NCBI GenBank assembly: GCA_002328035.1
Contig: DCVL01000014.1
Span: 2,658-66,657 of the forward strand
Direction: 5' to 3'
Source: Geobacter sp. UBA2189
Lineage (GTDB): Bacteria; Desulfobacterota; Desulfuromonadia; Geobacterales; Pseudopelobacteraceae
Length of the DNA: 64,000 nt
Shown: one piece after another, positions 25,474 to 34,664 of the stretch
Numbering within the stretch: the stretch's first letter is position 1
How the letters are laid out: each line of letters opens with the position of its first letter
Notes under the pieces: generated by a model
Databases searched by the model: none
Seen by the model: only the letters and a program-made list of their open reading frames with translations
What the model was told of the DNA's origin: nothing
Translations under genes and position numbers: made by a program

Positions 25474-25827
25474 TTACAACTGTGATTTAGCCATTGCCGA
25501 GATTTCAGCGAATCCTTTCGGATCTGATATGGCAATATCAGCGAGAACCTTCCGGTCAATCTGAACATCAGCCTTCTTCAGGCCAAAGATAAACTTGCTG
25601 TATGACAGGCCGTTAAGTCGTGAAGCAGCGTTGATCCTGACGATCCACAATGAACGAAAATCTCTCTTCTTGACGCGGCGATCACGAAAAGCATAATTCA
25701 ATGCCCTGTCTACCGCCTCAGTCGCGCTCCTGAAGAGTTTGCTTCTTGCACCACGATAACCTTTGGCCAGCTTCAGAACTTTGTTACGACGCTGGCGTGA
25801 TTTGAAACCACCTTTTGCTCTCGGCAT
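25474..25827 (-). CDS. rplT: 50S ribosomal protein L20
   Basis: 117-residue L20, an early-assembly 23S rRNA binder and, in other bacteria, the autoregulator of the infC-rpmI-rplT operon. The N-terminus MPRAKGGFKSRQRRNKVLKL and then AKGYRGARSKLFRSA are diagnostic, as is RDRRVKKRDFRSLWIVRINAA. The gene lies between rpmI, 86 bases upstream, and pheS. The upstream gap contains stem-loops described separately. Confidence 0.97.
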   Translation of the reverse strand: MPRAKGGFKSRQRRNKVLKLAKGYRGARSKLFRSATEAVDRALNYAFRDRRVKKRDFRSLWIVRINAASRLNGLSYSKFIFGLKKADVQIDRKVLADIAISDPKGFAEISAMAKSQL

Positions 25828-25870
25828 CTTAAGACTCCTTTATTTTAAATTACCCGATCCGCAAGAGGCC

Positions 25871-25910
25871 GTTTCTCGCGGTTCTGGGGCGAAACAGCAG
25901 TTGCTGTTTC
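25871..25910 (-). promoter_or_regulatory. Alternative stem-loops in the rpmI-rplT gap
   Basis: On the minus strand, GAAACAGC/GCTGTTTC form an 8-base hairpin with loop AACT right after rpmI. The same GTTTC can instead pair with a second GAAAC at 25871-25875 through TTTCGC/GCGAGA. The two structures are mutually exclusive. L20 represses its own operon in other bacteria, so this could be its binding switch (inference). Confidence 0.4.
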
Positions 25911-25913
25911 TGG

Positions 25914-26111
25914 TTACATATAAGGGATTAAGGCACAGATGTTTTTGTGATCAACTGCTGCCACGGTGTTTCCCTGACGTAGATTACGCTTACGCTTGCG
26001 GGTTTTCGGGGTTAATATGTGACTGGTAAAGGCGTGGGAACGTTTTACCTTGCCTGTGCCGGTCTTCTTGAAACGCTTTGCAGCACCACGGTTTGTCTTG
26101 ATCTTGGGCAT
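25914..26111 (-). CDS. rpmI: 50S ribosomal protein L35
   Basis: 65-residue basic ribosomal protein. MPKIKTNRGAAKRFKKTGTG, then KVKRSHAFTSHILTPKTRKR and KRNLRQG, match the L35 family along its full length. The start has AAGGAG upstream. It lies between infC, 44 bases upstream, and rplT, in the conserved infC-rpmI-rplT order. Confidence 0.97.
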   Translation of the reverse strand: MPKIKTNRGAAKRFKKTGTGKVKRSHAFTSHILTPKTRKRKRNLRQGNTVAAVDHKNICALIPYM

Positions 26112-26155
26112 TATCGTAGCTCCTTCTTATAGTTCGGTATACCGGTAATATTCAA

Positions 26156-26689
26156 TCAATGCTTTTTGAGTTTGGGGGCAACAATCATAAACATCTGACG
26201 TCCATCAACCCGTGGTGATGATTCAACCACAGCAATATCTGCCAGTTCAGCTGCAAATTTTTCAATTACGGCTCGTCCAATATCCTGATGGGTAATCTCT
26301 CGTCCACGGAATACCAAGGTAACCTTGGCTTTATTTCCTTCTTCAAGAAAACGTCGGACATGCTTAATCTTGAAGTCAAGGTCATGGTCATCGGTCTTGG
26401 GTCTGATCTTGACCTCTTTAACCTGAACCTGAACCTGTTTTTTCTTGGCTTCCTGCTGTTTCTTACTCTGCTGATACTTGAACTTGCCGTAATCCATAAT
26501 ACGGCAAACAGGCGGTGTTGCCGTAGGTGAGACCTCTACAAGATCAAGCTGGCGTGCCTCAGCAGCCTCCAGCGCCTCGCGCAGCGTCAGAATTCCTAAC
26601 TGTTCGCCATCATGTGCTATTACACGTACTTCTGAAGCACGAATGGCATGATTTATGTTGACTGTTGCGGTTTTGGTGGGGGCAGCTAT
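26156..26689 (-). CDS. infC: Translation initiation factor IF-3, AUA start codon
   Basis: 177-residue IF-3, which binds the 30S subunit and proofreads initiator tRNA and start-codon choice. From the chosen start the protein begins AAPTKTATVNINHAIRASEV, then VRVIAHDGEQLGILTLREAL and VSPTATPPVCRIMDYGK; the C-terminal domain follows with RRFLEEGNKAKVTLVFRGRE. No ATG, GTG or TTG exists between the upstream in-frame stop and the conserved N-terminal domain. AGGAGG lies 7 bases before ATA at 26689. A rare start codon in infC is known to allow IF-3 to limit its own synthesis. It lies 31 bases after thrS. Confidence 0.9.
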   Translation of the reverse strand: MAAPTKTATVNINHAIRASEVRVIAHDGEQLGILTLREALEAAEARQLDLVEVSPTATPPVCRIMDYGKFKYQQSKKQQEAKKKQVQVQVKEVKIRPKTDDHDLDFKIKHVRRFLEEGNKAKVTLVFRGREITHQDIGRAVIEKFAAELADIAVVESSPRVDGRQMFMIVAPKLKKH

Positions 26690-26720
26690 GACGGCACCTC
26701 CTGAAATATTAGTTCGTTAA

Positions 26721-28625
26721 TTACTTGTAGGCCTTTGTTTCTGCTTCAACAAAAGCAATAAACTCATCCGGTTTCATCGCATGCATATTTTTTCCATCTC
26801 TGTAACGGGGGGTTACGGTTCCCTGTTCCATCTCCTTGTCCCCAATGACAAGCATATAGGGGATTTTCTGCAGCTGGGCTTCACGAATCTTGAAGTTCAG
26901 TTTTTCGTTCCTAAGATCTTCCTGGACGCGAATACCTGCTTCACGCAGTTGTTTGAACACATTTTGACTATAGCCTGTCTGGTTATCTGTTACGTTAAGA
27001 ACAATAGCCTGTACCGGCGCAAGCCATAAAGGGAAGTTGCCGGCAAAATGCTCAATCAAGACACCTATGAACCGTTCAATTGAACCGAGGATAACCCGAT
27101 GCAGCATGACAGGGCGTTTCCGCTCGCCGTCACTTGCAATGTATGTAAGATCGAAGCGCTCGGGCAGGGTAAAATCGCACTGGATAGTAGCACACTGCCA
27201 CCGTCTGTCAAGACAATCACGAAGCTTGATGTCAATCTTTGGGCCATAAAAAGCGCCATCACCCTCGTTTACCTCGAATGGACGGTTTGTATCCTTTAAT
27301 GCGGCAAGCAGGGCGTTGGTGGCACGATCCCAATCTTCATCAGTGCCAATTGACTTTTCAGGCCGTGTTGACAACTCCATTTCATATTCAAAACCAAAGA
27401 TCCCCATTACATCTGAAACGAATTTAAGGACATCCTTTATTTCAACATCAAGTTGTTCTGGAGTACATAGTATGTGAGCATCATCCTGAGTAAAACAGCG
27501 CACACGCAAAAGTCCATGCAGAACACCTGCTCTTTCATGGCGGTGCACGGTGCCCAGTTCAAAGTAACGCTGGGGAAGGTCACGATAACTGCGTAATTGT
27601 GATTTATATATCATCATATGGGAGAGGCAGTTCATTGGCTTGACGCCATAACTTTGCTCATCCACTTCAGTAAAATACATGTTTTCGCGGTAGTTGTCGT
27701 AGTGTCCGGAACGTTTCCAGAGATCTGTCTTAAGAATCTGGGGGCCAACAACTATTTCATAGCCGCGCTTCAGATGTTCCTTACGCTCAAAATCCTCAAG
27801 CAATGTTCTAAGCATCGCCCCTTTTGGATGCCAAATTGCAAAACCGGCCCCCACTTCATCCGAGAAGGAAAAGAGATCAAGTTCACGTCCCAGCTTGCGG
27901 TGATCACGACGTTTTGCCTCTTCCATACGATGAAGATAGGTTTCCAGCTCTTTTTTGTCGACAAAGGCAGTGCCGTATATCCTTTGAAGCATTCTGTTCT
28001 TTTCATCACCGCGCCAATAGGCGCCGGCAATGGAAAGAAGTTTGAATGCCTTTAGTTTATTGGTGTTTGGCACATGTGGACCGCGACAGAGATCTGAAAA
28101 GCCTCCCTGTGTGTAAATTGAAACAGTTTCAGCACCAAAACCTTCAATCAGTTCTTTCTTGTATGGCTCACCCATCTGTTCAAAAAAGGATATTGCCTCG
28201 GAAGCGCTCATAACGGTACGCTCAAGTGGATATCCTGTTGCCGCCAGCTCGTACATCTTCTGTTCTATCCGCTCCAGATCTCCAGGTGTAAACGGAGAGT
28301 CAACGTCGAAGTCATAGTAGAAGCCGTTTTCGATTGAGGGGCCGATGGTTACCTTGGCTGCAGGAAACAGCTCCTTTACAGCCTGAGCCATCAAATGTGA
28401 TGTGGAATGGCGAATTATATCAAGTGCTTCCTGGCTTTTTTCTGTGATAATGGCAACTGAATCTCCGTCTGAAAGTTTGGCAGAGATATCAAGCAGATTA
28501 CCATTTATTTTTCCAGCTATTGCGGCCTTGGCCAAGCCAGCACCTATTGATGCGGCAAGATCGGCGACTGTTGAGCCTTCAGAAAGTTCTTTTATTGAAT
28601 TGTCCGGTAGAGTTACCTTAATCAT
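26721..28625 (-). CDS. thrS: Threonyl-tRNA synthetase
   Basis: 634-residue class II synthetase. It has the N-terminal TGS ubiquitin-like domain (IKVTLPDNSIKELSEGSTVA), the editing domain with HSTSHLMAQAV and its zinc-type His/Cys set (GGFSDLCRGPHVPNT), and the catalytic core with motif 2 HRHERAGVLHGLLRVRCFTQ and motif 3 VMLHRVILGSIERFIGVLIE. The C-terminal anticodon domain follows. Ribosome site AAAGGGA is 8 bases before the ATG. A terminator separates it from the upstream tRNA-Val gene. It is first of thrS-infC-rpmI-rplT-pheST. Confidence 0.97.
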   Translation of the reverse strand: MIKVTLPDNSIKELSEGSTVADLAASIGAGLAKAAIAGKINGNLLDISAKLSDGDSVAIITEKSQEALDIIRHSTSHLMAQAVKELFPAAKVTIGPSIENGFYYDFDVDSPFTPGDLERIEQKMYELAATGYPLERTVMSASEAISFFEQMGEPYKKELIEGFGAETVSIYTQGGFSDLCRGPHVPNTNKLKAFKLLSIAGAYWRGDEKNRMLQRIYGTAFVDKKELETYLHRMEEAKRRDHRKLGRELDLFSFSDEVGAGFAIWHPKGAMLRTLLEDFERKEHLKRGYEIVVGPQILKTDLWKRSGHYDNYRENMYFTEVDEQSYGVKPMNCLSHMMIYKSQLRSYRDLPQRYFELGTVHRHERAGVLHGLLRVRCFTQDDAHILCTPEQLDVEIKDVLKFVSDVMGIFGFEYEMELSTRPEKSIGTDEDWDRATNALLAALKDTNRPFEVNEGDGAFYGPKIDIKLRDCLDRRWQCATIQCDFTLPERFDLTYIASDGERKRPVMLHRVILGSIERFIGVLIEHFAGNFPLWLAPVQAIVLNVTDNQTGYSQNVFKQLREAGIRVQEDLRNEKLNFKIREAQLQKIPYMLVIGDKEMEQGTVTPRYRDGKNMHAMKPDEFIAFVEAETKAYK

Positions 28626-28650
28626 GTAGACAGTCCCTTTATTTTAAAAC

Positions 28651-28678
28651 AGAAAAGGCATCGGAAGATGCCGATGCC
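28651..28678 (-). terminator. Terminator after tRNA-Val
   Basis: GGCATCGG and CCGATGCC form an 8-base stem around a 6-base loop (CATCTT on the minus strand), followed on the minus strand by TTTTCTGTTTT. It lies 13 bases beyond the tRNA 3' end and so closes the tRNA transcript before thrS. Confidence 0.75.
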
Positions 28679-28691
28679 GCACTCAGTTCAA

Positions 28692-28766
28692 TGGTAGGCG
28701 CGGGCGGTCTCGAACCGCCGACCTCTACCGTGTCAAGGTAGCGCTCTCCCCCTGAGCTACGCGCCT
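28692..28766 (-). tRNA. tRNA-Val (anticodon GAC)
   Basis: A 75-base cloverleaf with encoded CCA. Acceptor arms are AGGCGCG and CGCGCCT; the D-arm reads GCTCAGGGGGAGAGC; the anticodon arm is CTACC-TTGACAC-GGTAG with anticodon GAC at 28734-28732; the T-arm is GGCGG-TTCGAGA-CCGCC. All arms pair. It decodes GUC and GUU. It is separated from thrS by a terminator. Confidence 0.96.
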
Positions 28767-28857
28767 CCAGCAAGGAATAGGTTTCATAGCAGTTACTGTT
28801 AGAGGCTGTCAAGCTGTTTTTGGCCTGTTTTTTAAATTTCTTCTAATCTCACATTGC

Positions 28858-28886
28858 TTGTTTACAACTTTATATTAGGCTATAGT
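28858..28886 (+). promoter_or_regulatory. Probable promoter of the gsp operon
   Basis: TTGTTT (28858-28863), a 17-base spacer and TATAGT (28881-28886). The expected start, about 28893, is only some five bases before the gspC ATG, and no ribosome site is visible, suggesting a leaderless message. The rest of 28767-28897 is AT-rich without other signals. Confidence 0.5.
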
Positions 28887-28897
28887 CTCGTACCTCT

Positions 28898-29767
28898 ATG
28901 GAACGGCTTAAACTGTCACTAAATATCGCTTTGTCATTTCTGATCCTTCTGCTGGTTGCCAGATTGTTGGCGGATTATGCTGCCTACAGGCTGGAAACCT
29001 CGACCTCTTCTTTGTCTCAAGCTGTTGCTTCAAAACGACCAGCTCCATCTACAGAGCAGGATACAACGTTGCAGTTCAACTCAGTGATTCTTGAAAAAGG
29101 GCTCTTTGGTCTGCAAACCAGAGGGGTTCTGACTCCTATTCTCCATAACTCTTCCAATAAAATAGCTGCGATATCACAAAATGATCTGATTATGATTGGT
29201 ACAGCTGCCGGAACACCTGGCAGTAGCTTTATCCTTGTAAGACGTATAAGTAGCAATGAAGAGAGGGTGTTCAGGCTTGGCCAAAAGGTCTTTGATGTTG
29301 GTGTTTTGACCAGTGTTAGCAAAGAGTCGGCTGAATTGCGTTCAGGTACAAAGATTATAGTTCTGCGAACTCCCTCTGCTGCTGCAGAAAATTCAAGACC
29401 AGGTATTCCGCAAATGGAAACTGCCGGAGTGATCAAGCCATCAGCCAGCAGCGCTGGTGTTATTGAACAGCGGGCACTGAATTTTGCACTTGAAAATATA
29501 GGCCAGGCTATGAGTGATGCCAGGCTTCTACCATATTTAAGGGATGGGAAAGTAGATGGTTTTACCTTGTCAGAGGTAAGACCCCGCGGTGTTTTCGGAT
29601 CTATTGGTCTTAAAAATGGTGATGTCCTACAGATGATAAATGATTACAAGATAGATTCGCCCGAAAAGGCAGTTCAGTCATTTATGACGCTTAAAGGTCA
29701 GACAAGGATAAAGCTTGATCTGATAAGAGATGGGTTACCTATATCTCTTTTGTATGATATCCGCTAA
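28898..29767 (+). CDS. gspC: Type II secretion protein GspC
   Basis: 289-residue inner-membrane protein linking the secretin to the inner platform. One N-terminal helix (LNIALSFLILLLVARLL) is followed by the HR domain, with FNSVILEKGLFGLQTRGVL, and a C-terminal PDZ-like domain (VRPRGVFGSIGLKNGDVLQM). The HR domain binds the GspD N0 domain. No Shine-Dalgarno precedes the ATG, and the candidate promoter almost touches it. First gene of a complete gspC-N operon. Confidence 0.88.
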   Translation: MERLKLSLNIALSFLILLLVARLLADYAAYRLETSTSSLSQAVASKRPAPSTEQDTTLQFNSVILEKGLFGLQTRGVLTPILHNSSNKIAAISQNDLIMIGTAAGTPGSSFILVRRISSNEERVFRLGQKVFDVGVLTSVSKESAELRSGTKIIVLRTPSAAAENSRPGIPQMETAGVIKPSASSAGVIEQRALNFALENIGQAMSDARLLPYLRDGKVDGFTLSEVRPRGVFGSIGLKNGDVLQMINDYKIDSPEKAVQSFMTLKGQTRIKLDLIRDGLPISLLYDIR

Positions 29768-29782
29768 CTGCCGGAGGCCTGC

Positions 29783-31459
29783 GTGAAAAGAATCATCATA
29801 ATTATAATTACCAGTCTGCTGATCTCCATATCCTTGCAACCTTCCGTTGTCCATGCATCTGGCAAGGGGGTTGTTATGAATTTTTCAGATGTGGAGATAG
29901 CCACCCTGATTAAATTTATAAGTGAGCTTACCGGCAAAAACTTTGTACTTGATGAACGGGTGAAAGGGAAAATATCGATTTTTTCTCCATCAAAACTAAG
30001 CAATGAAGATGCTTTTTCCCTGTTTACCTCCGTTCTGGAATTAAAAGGATTCACACTTGTCCAATCCGGAAAGATCTACAAGATAGTGCCGCTTGCAGCA
30101 GCAAGACAGGCTGCAACCAAGCTGACAGAAGGGGTAGGCCACCTTCCGGTTGGAGATGCCTACAATGCAAGGCTCTTCTCCCTTTCACACATCTCTTCTC
30201 ATGAAGCCCTCGCATTTTTGCAGCCACTTGTGTCCAAAGATGGGCATCTATCATCCTTTGGCCCTGGCAATATGTTGCTTTTGGTGGATACAACATCAAA
30301 CATAAATAAAATTAATGAACTTCTTGGAAAAATAGATGTTGCTTCGCGTGATGATTTTAACTCTAAAAGTGGCAAGATTTCAGTTTATTATCTGGAGTAT
30401 GCTGATGCCACTGAGGTCGCAAAGGTGCTTGAGGGGGTTATCAAGGGATTGCCGGTTCCCTCGGCCAATCCTTTAAACAGGGGGCAGTCTGATCTTGCCA
30501 AAGCATCAGTTACTCCTGATAAGTCTACAAATTCTCTTGTCATAATGGCCTCACCTGAAGATCAACAGCATCTGCTGAAGGTTGTAAAGAAGCTGGATAT
30601 ACGGAGGCGTCAGGTCTTTGTGGAGGCAATAATAGCTGAGATCTCTCTGGATAAGCTTGATGAGTTGGGTGTCCAATGGGGAGTTATAGGTGGAGGTTCA
30701 AACGGCACTGTAAGTGCGGCTGGAGTTTATGATCCACTTAATACATTCTCCCCGCTTCTGACCGCCTTGCAGGGGATGAAATCAGGCGGTTTTAACATAC
30801 CGGATCTGACGGGGACGGCGATCAACTTCTCTCTGCTAGTCAATGCGCTCCGTTCTGCAGGTGTCATCAATATACTTTCTACACCCACCATTCTTACCTC
30901 TGATAATAAGGAAGCAGAGATCTTTGTTGGTGAAAATGTACCTTTCAAGGGAAAGATTGAGGTTTCAACAACTACCAACCCCAGCCTGCAGTCTATTGAG
31001 CGAAAGGATACCGGCATTACCTTGAAACTTACTCCGCAGATAAGCGAAGGAGAATCAGTAAAACTGGATATCTATCAGGAAATATCAGCTGTAAAACCAC
31101 TAAAGACAGGAGATACAGATCTGACTACTACCAAGAGGACAGCAAAGACTTCTGTGGTGGTGCAGAATCAGGAAACTGTTGCCATTGGTGGTCTGATTCA
31201 GGAAAAGGAAAATGAGACCATATCAAAGGTTCCCTTACTTGGAGATATCCCGGGGCTTGGCTGGCTCTTTAAAAGCACCACCAAGTCAAGGGAAAAAACA
31301 AATCTGCTGATACTGCTGACCCCCAGAATTGTTAGAAATGCTGATGACATGCGTAAGATTACAGAGAAACAGCGCCAGGATTTTGGCAGTAAATCGAAAG
31401 ATTCAAAATTGGGTTCGCAAAAAGACAATCCAACGGCAAAGCCCAATAAGTTGCCATGA
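29783..31459 (+). CDS. gspD: Type II secretion secretin GspD
   Basis: 558-residue outer-membrane secretin with a signal peptide ending near VHASG. N0, N1 and N2 ring domains lead to the C-terminal beta-barrel domain, with IFVGENVPFKG, TGITLKLTPQISEG and VPLLGDIPGLGWLFKS, the secretin signature. It is shorter than the roughly 650 residues of enterobacterial GspD. The start is GTG at 29783 with GGAGG 5 bases upstream. It overlaps gspE by 4 bases. Confidence 0.94.
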   Translation: MKRIIIIIITSLLISISLQPSVVHASGKGVVMNFSDVEIATLIKFISELTGKNFVLDERVKGKISIFSPSKLSNEDAFSLFTSVLELKGFTLVQSGKIYKIVPLAAARQAATKLTEGVGHLPVGDAYNARLFSLSHISSHEALAFLQPLVSKDGHLSSFGPGNMLLLVDTTSNINKINELLGKIDVASRDDFNSKSGKISVYYLEYADATEVAKVLEGVIKGLPVPSANPLNRGQSDLAKASVTPDKSTNSLVIMASPEDQQHLLKVVKKLDIRRRQVFVEAIIAEISLDKLDELGVQWGVIGGGSNGTVSAAGVYDPLNTFSPLLTALQGMKSGGFNIPDLTGTAINFSLLVNALRSAGVINILSTPTILTSDNKEAEIFVGENVPFKGKIEVSTTTNPSLQSIERKDTGITLKLTPQISEGESVKLDIYQEISAVKPLKTGDTDLTTTKRTAKTSVVVQNQETVAIGGLIQEKENETISKVPLLGDIPGLGWLFKSTTKSREKTNLLILLTPRIVRNADDMRKITEKQRQDFGSKSKDSKLGSQKDNPTAKPNKLP

Positions 31460-33006
31460 ACAAAGAACCTCGTATCATTGCCGAACAGCTTGGCATGCCT
31501 TATATTGAACGGATAGATGAGTCTGCCTGTGATTTGAGCCTTTTGGCAAAGCTTCCGCTTGCCTTTGCACGTTCCCGCCGTCTTTTACCTGTATCAGAGC
31601 AGAATGGAAAACTGTTGCTGGCTGTAGGCAATCCTCTGGATTTGCTTTCCCAGGATGAGGTTTCCCAAAGGTACGGGATGCCGGTTTCTGTGATTGTTCT
31701 CCCAGCCAAAGAGATCCTTGCTGCCATAAATCGACTCTATACCCTTACTGCCGGTAATGCGTCTGATGTAGTGGAGAACCTTGTTGCAGAGGATCTTTCA
31801 GTAATTGCAACGGAACTGGCTCATCCCCGGGATCTGCTTGATCTGACCGATGAGGCTCCTGTTATAAGGCTGCTGAACGCAATGCTTTTCCAGGCTGTGA
31901 AGGAGAGGGCTAGTGATATACATATTGAGCCGTTTGAACGAAAGGTTGAGGTGCGTTTCAGGATAGACGGGATCTTGCGCCTCAGGCTGGAACCTCCAAA
32001 ATTGCTTCAGGAAGCGCTTATATCTCGCGTAAAGATAATGGCTTCGCTGAACATAGCTGAAAAGCGTCTGCCACAGGATGGACGTTTCAAGGTGCTGGTG
32101 GCAGGTAATGAGATTGATCTGCGTGTCTCGCTTGTTCCAACTATGTATGGAGAAAGAACCGTTCTGCGTCTGCTGGATCGTAAACAGGGGGTTCTCAGCC
32201 TGGGTGAAATAGGGTTTGCTCCAAATGATGAGCAGATTATGCAGCGGATGATACAGAGAACCAGCGGTATAATTCTGGTTACAGGTCCTACAGGCAGTGG
32301 CAAGACCACTACCTTATATGCAGCGCTTTCCGGCATAAATCGTCAGGAACGTAACCTGATAACCATTGAGGATCCTATTGAGTACCAATTTGCCGGAGTT
32401 GGTCAGATCCAGGTCAATTCAAAGATTGATCTGACATTTGCTACCGGACTTCGTTCAATTCTCCGTCAGGATCCGGATGTTATAATGGTTGGAGAGATAA
32501 GGGATTCTGAAACTGCCGAGATTGCCATGCAGGCTTCACTTACTGGCCATCTTGTGCTTTCCACCTTGCATACCAACGATTCTGCAACCGCCATAACCCG
32601 TCTCGTAGATATGGGGATAGAGCCTTTTATGGTGGCCTCTTCCCTGACTGGAGTCCTTGCACAGCGACTTGTAAGAACTATCTGTCCACACTGTAAAGAA
32701 GCATACCGACCGGGACTGGAGCTGCCAGGATTGCCTGAAATAATCTATCGTGGTCGTGGATGTGAACGTTGTTTTGGCGAAGGGACATTCGGGAGGACAG
32801 GAATTTATGAGCTGCTTACCATTGATGCAGAACTGTGTGGCATGATAACCCGAAGGGCAACATCTGGTGAAATAAAGGCTTACGCCCGTACGAAGGGGAT
32901 GAAAACCCTTAAGGATGATGGCTTTGAAAAGGTTGCTGCCGGCATTACCACGATTGAAGAGGTTCTGAGGGTAACCCAGGACGAGTATGCCGACCTACCA
33001 ATATAA
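31456..33006 (+). CDS. gspE: Type II secretion ATPase GspE
   Basis: 516-residue hexameric ATPase that powers pseudopilus assembly at the inner membrane. The N1E domain is followed by the catalytic core: Walker A TGPTGSGKTTTLYAAL, Asp box LITIEDPIEYQF, Walker B LRQDPDVIMVGEIRDSETAE, and His box LVLSTLHTNDS. Four cysteines in CPHC and CERC (around residues 412-442) form the zinc motif typical of GspE. ATGA overlap with gspD; it overlaps gspF by 20 bases. Confidence 0.96.
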   Translation: MNKEPRIIAEQLGMPYIERIDESACDLSLLAKLPLAFARSRRLLPVSEQNGKLLLAVGNPLDLLSQDEVSQRYGMPVSVIVLPAKEILAAINRLYTLTAGNASDVVENLVAEDLSVIATELAHPRDLLDLTDEAPVIRLLNAMLFQAVKERASDIHIEPFERKVEVRFRIDGILRLRLEPPKLLQEALISRVKIMASLNIAEKRLPQDGRFKVLVAGNEIDLRVSLVPTMYGERTVLRLLDRKQGVLSLGEIGFAPNDEQIMQRMIQRTSGIILVTGPTGSGKTTTLYAALSGINRQERNLITIEDPIEYQFAGVGQIQVNSKIDLTFATGLRSILRQDPDVIMVGEIRDSETAEIAMQASLTGHLVLSTLHTNDSATAITRLVDMGIEPFMVASSLTGVLAQRLVRTICPHCKEAYRPGLELPGLPEIIYRGRGCERCFGEGTFGRTGIYELLTIDAELCGMITRRATSGEIKAYARTKGMKTLKDDGFEKVAAGITTIEEVLRVTQDEYADLPI

Positions 33007-34198
33007 AGGATATAACCCTGATGGCAGGGAGATCTCAGGCAGCTTGACTGCTGATTCACTGACTTTGGCAAAGGAACAGCTTAGACAGCAGAATTTTCTT
33101 CCCTCATATATAGCCAGCAAAGAGTCTGAACCGGATAAAGGGTTTGCAGGATTTATGAGGCGGCGCATTTCTGTATCGCTTCTGGCTATGTTTACCAGGC
33201 GTCTCGCAACGCTGGTGTCCGCATCTGTCCCTGTCTATGAAGCCTTGCATGCAGTGCAGCAGCAGGAAGATCATCCTGCCTTGCGCTCAGTTCTGGAGAG
33301 GTTGAAAAACAGGTTGGCAGAGGGAGCCACTCTTGCTCGGGCAATGGCAGCAGAACCGGCTGTTTTCAACACCGGATACGTAGCTATGGTGGCTGCAGGT
33401 GAGGCTGGTGGTGCACTTGATACCATACTTGAGCGGCTGGCCGATTTTCAGGAACGTCAGGAGGAGATCCGGCGTACAGTCTCTTCATCCCTGGCTTATC
33501 CGCTACTTATGGCGCTGGTTGGAAGTGGGGTAATGCTCTTTTTGCTGGCCTTTGTCATCCCCAAAATTACCGGTATATTCTCAGATAATAATGCGGCATT
33601 GCCTTTTTTGACAATAGTCCTGCTTAAGCTGAGTTCTCTGATTCAAAAAGGGTGGTGGTTGATTTTGTTGCTATCTGCCACAGTTGTTTTTGTATACCGC
33701 AGACTTTTGCGGCAGGAATCTTTTATTGCTGTTCGCGACGGATGGCTCTTGCGTTTGCCTTTGATTGGAAGGTTGTTGCAGACTCATATTCTTGCAAGAT
33801 TTTCCCGTATTCTTGCGTTACTTATCAAGAGTGGTGTCCCTCTGCTTAAAGCCATTAAAATAAGTTCTGAAGCGGTTGTAAACCGTTCTTACAGGGGGGT
33901 GCTTGATGAAGCGGGTCTAAGGATGGCAGAGGGGGGAAGTTTGTCCTCTGTGCTTGAAGCTTCTCATCTCTTTCCAGCGCTGCTTACTCATCTTGTACAG
34001 GTTGGGGAAAAAAGCGGAAACCTGGAAGAAAGCCTTGAAACAGCAGGACGGAGCTTTGAAAAGGAGTTTGAGATATCTGTGACCCGCTTTCTCGCACTTC
34101 TTGAGCCGATTATGGTGTTAGCTATGGGGTTAATGGTTGGTCTTGTCGTTATTGCCGTTCTGTTGCCGATATTTGAGCTGAATCAGCTGATAAAATAA
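32987..34198 (+). CDS. gspF: Type II secretion inner-membrane platform protein GspF
   Basis: 403-residue polytopic platform protein. The N-terminus MPTYQYKGYNPDGREISG is typical, followed by two homologous cytoplasmic helical domains (FTRRLATLVSASVPVYEAL and FSRILALLIKSGVPLLKAI) and three membrane helices. It contacts GspE and GspL. It overlaps the end of gspE by 20 bases, so translation is coupled. Confidence 0.95.
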   Translation: MPTYQYKGYNPDGREISGSLTADSLTLAKEQLRQQNFLPSYIASKESEPDKGFAGFMRRRISVSLLAMFTRRLATLVSASVPVYEALHAVQQQEDHPALRSVLERLKNRLAEGATLARAMAAEPAVFNTGYVAMVAAGEAGGALDTILERLADFQERQEEIRRTVSSSLAYPLLMALVGSGVMLFLLAFVIPKITGIFSDNNAALPFLTIVLLKLSSLIQKGWWLILLLSATVVFVYRRLLRQESFIAVRDGWLLRLPLIGRLLQTHILARFSRILALLIKSGVPLLKAIKISSEAVVNRSYRGVLDEAGLRMAEGGSLSSVLEASHLFPALLTHLVQVGEKSGNLEESLETAGRSFEKEFEISVTRFLALLEPIMVLAMGLMVGLVVIAVLLPIFELNQLIK

Positions 34199-34219
34199 AT
34201 TCCAGAGGTGTCATATCTC

Positions 34220-34663
34220 ATGCTCTCCAGACAGAATAATATCCGAGGATTCACCCTTATTGAAATTATGGTGGTCATAGTTATCCTTGCCCTGCTTGCC
34301 GCTCTGGTTGCGCCCAAGATCATCGGACGATCTGATGATGCCAAGCTGGCAGACGCAAAGATCCAGATACGTAACCTGGAAACAGCATTAAAGTTGTACA
34401 AGCTTGATAACGGTATCTATCCATCAACTGAACAGGGGCTTGATGCGTTGCTGACAAAGCCTGCTATTGGACAGATCCCGCGTAACTACCGCCAGGGAGG
34501 CTATCTCGAAGGTAGTAGGCTTCCCAAGGATCCCTGGGGCACTGAGTTCATATATCTGTCCCCCGGAGAGCATGGTGACTACGATATCTGTTCATTCGGG
34601 AGCGATGCTCTGAAAGGTGGCAATGAAAAGGCTGCCGATATCTGCAACTGGAATATGCAGTAG
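34220..34663 (+). CDS. gspG: Major pseudopilin GspG
   Basis: 147-residue major pseudopilin. The prepilin leader ends in RG and is cut before FTLIEIMVVIVILALLAALV, leaving a methylated Phe. The C-terminal region DPWGTEFIYLSPGEHGDYDI holds the calcium loop typical of GspG. ATG 34220 is preferred over GTG 34208 because AGGTG lies 9 bases upstream. It needs a GspO prepilin peptidase, which is not in this window. Confidence 0.94.
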   Translation: MLSRQNNIRGFTLIEIMVVIVILALLAALVAPKIIGRSDDAKLADAKIQIRNLETALKLYKLDNGIYPSTEQGLDALLTKPAIGQIPRNYRQGGYLEGSRLPKDPWGTEFIYLSPGEHGDYDICSFGSDALKGGNEKAADICNWNMQ

Positions 34664-34664
34664 C

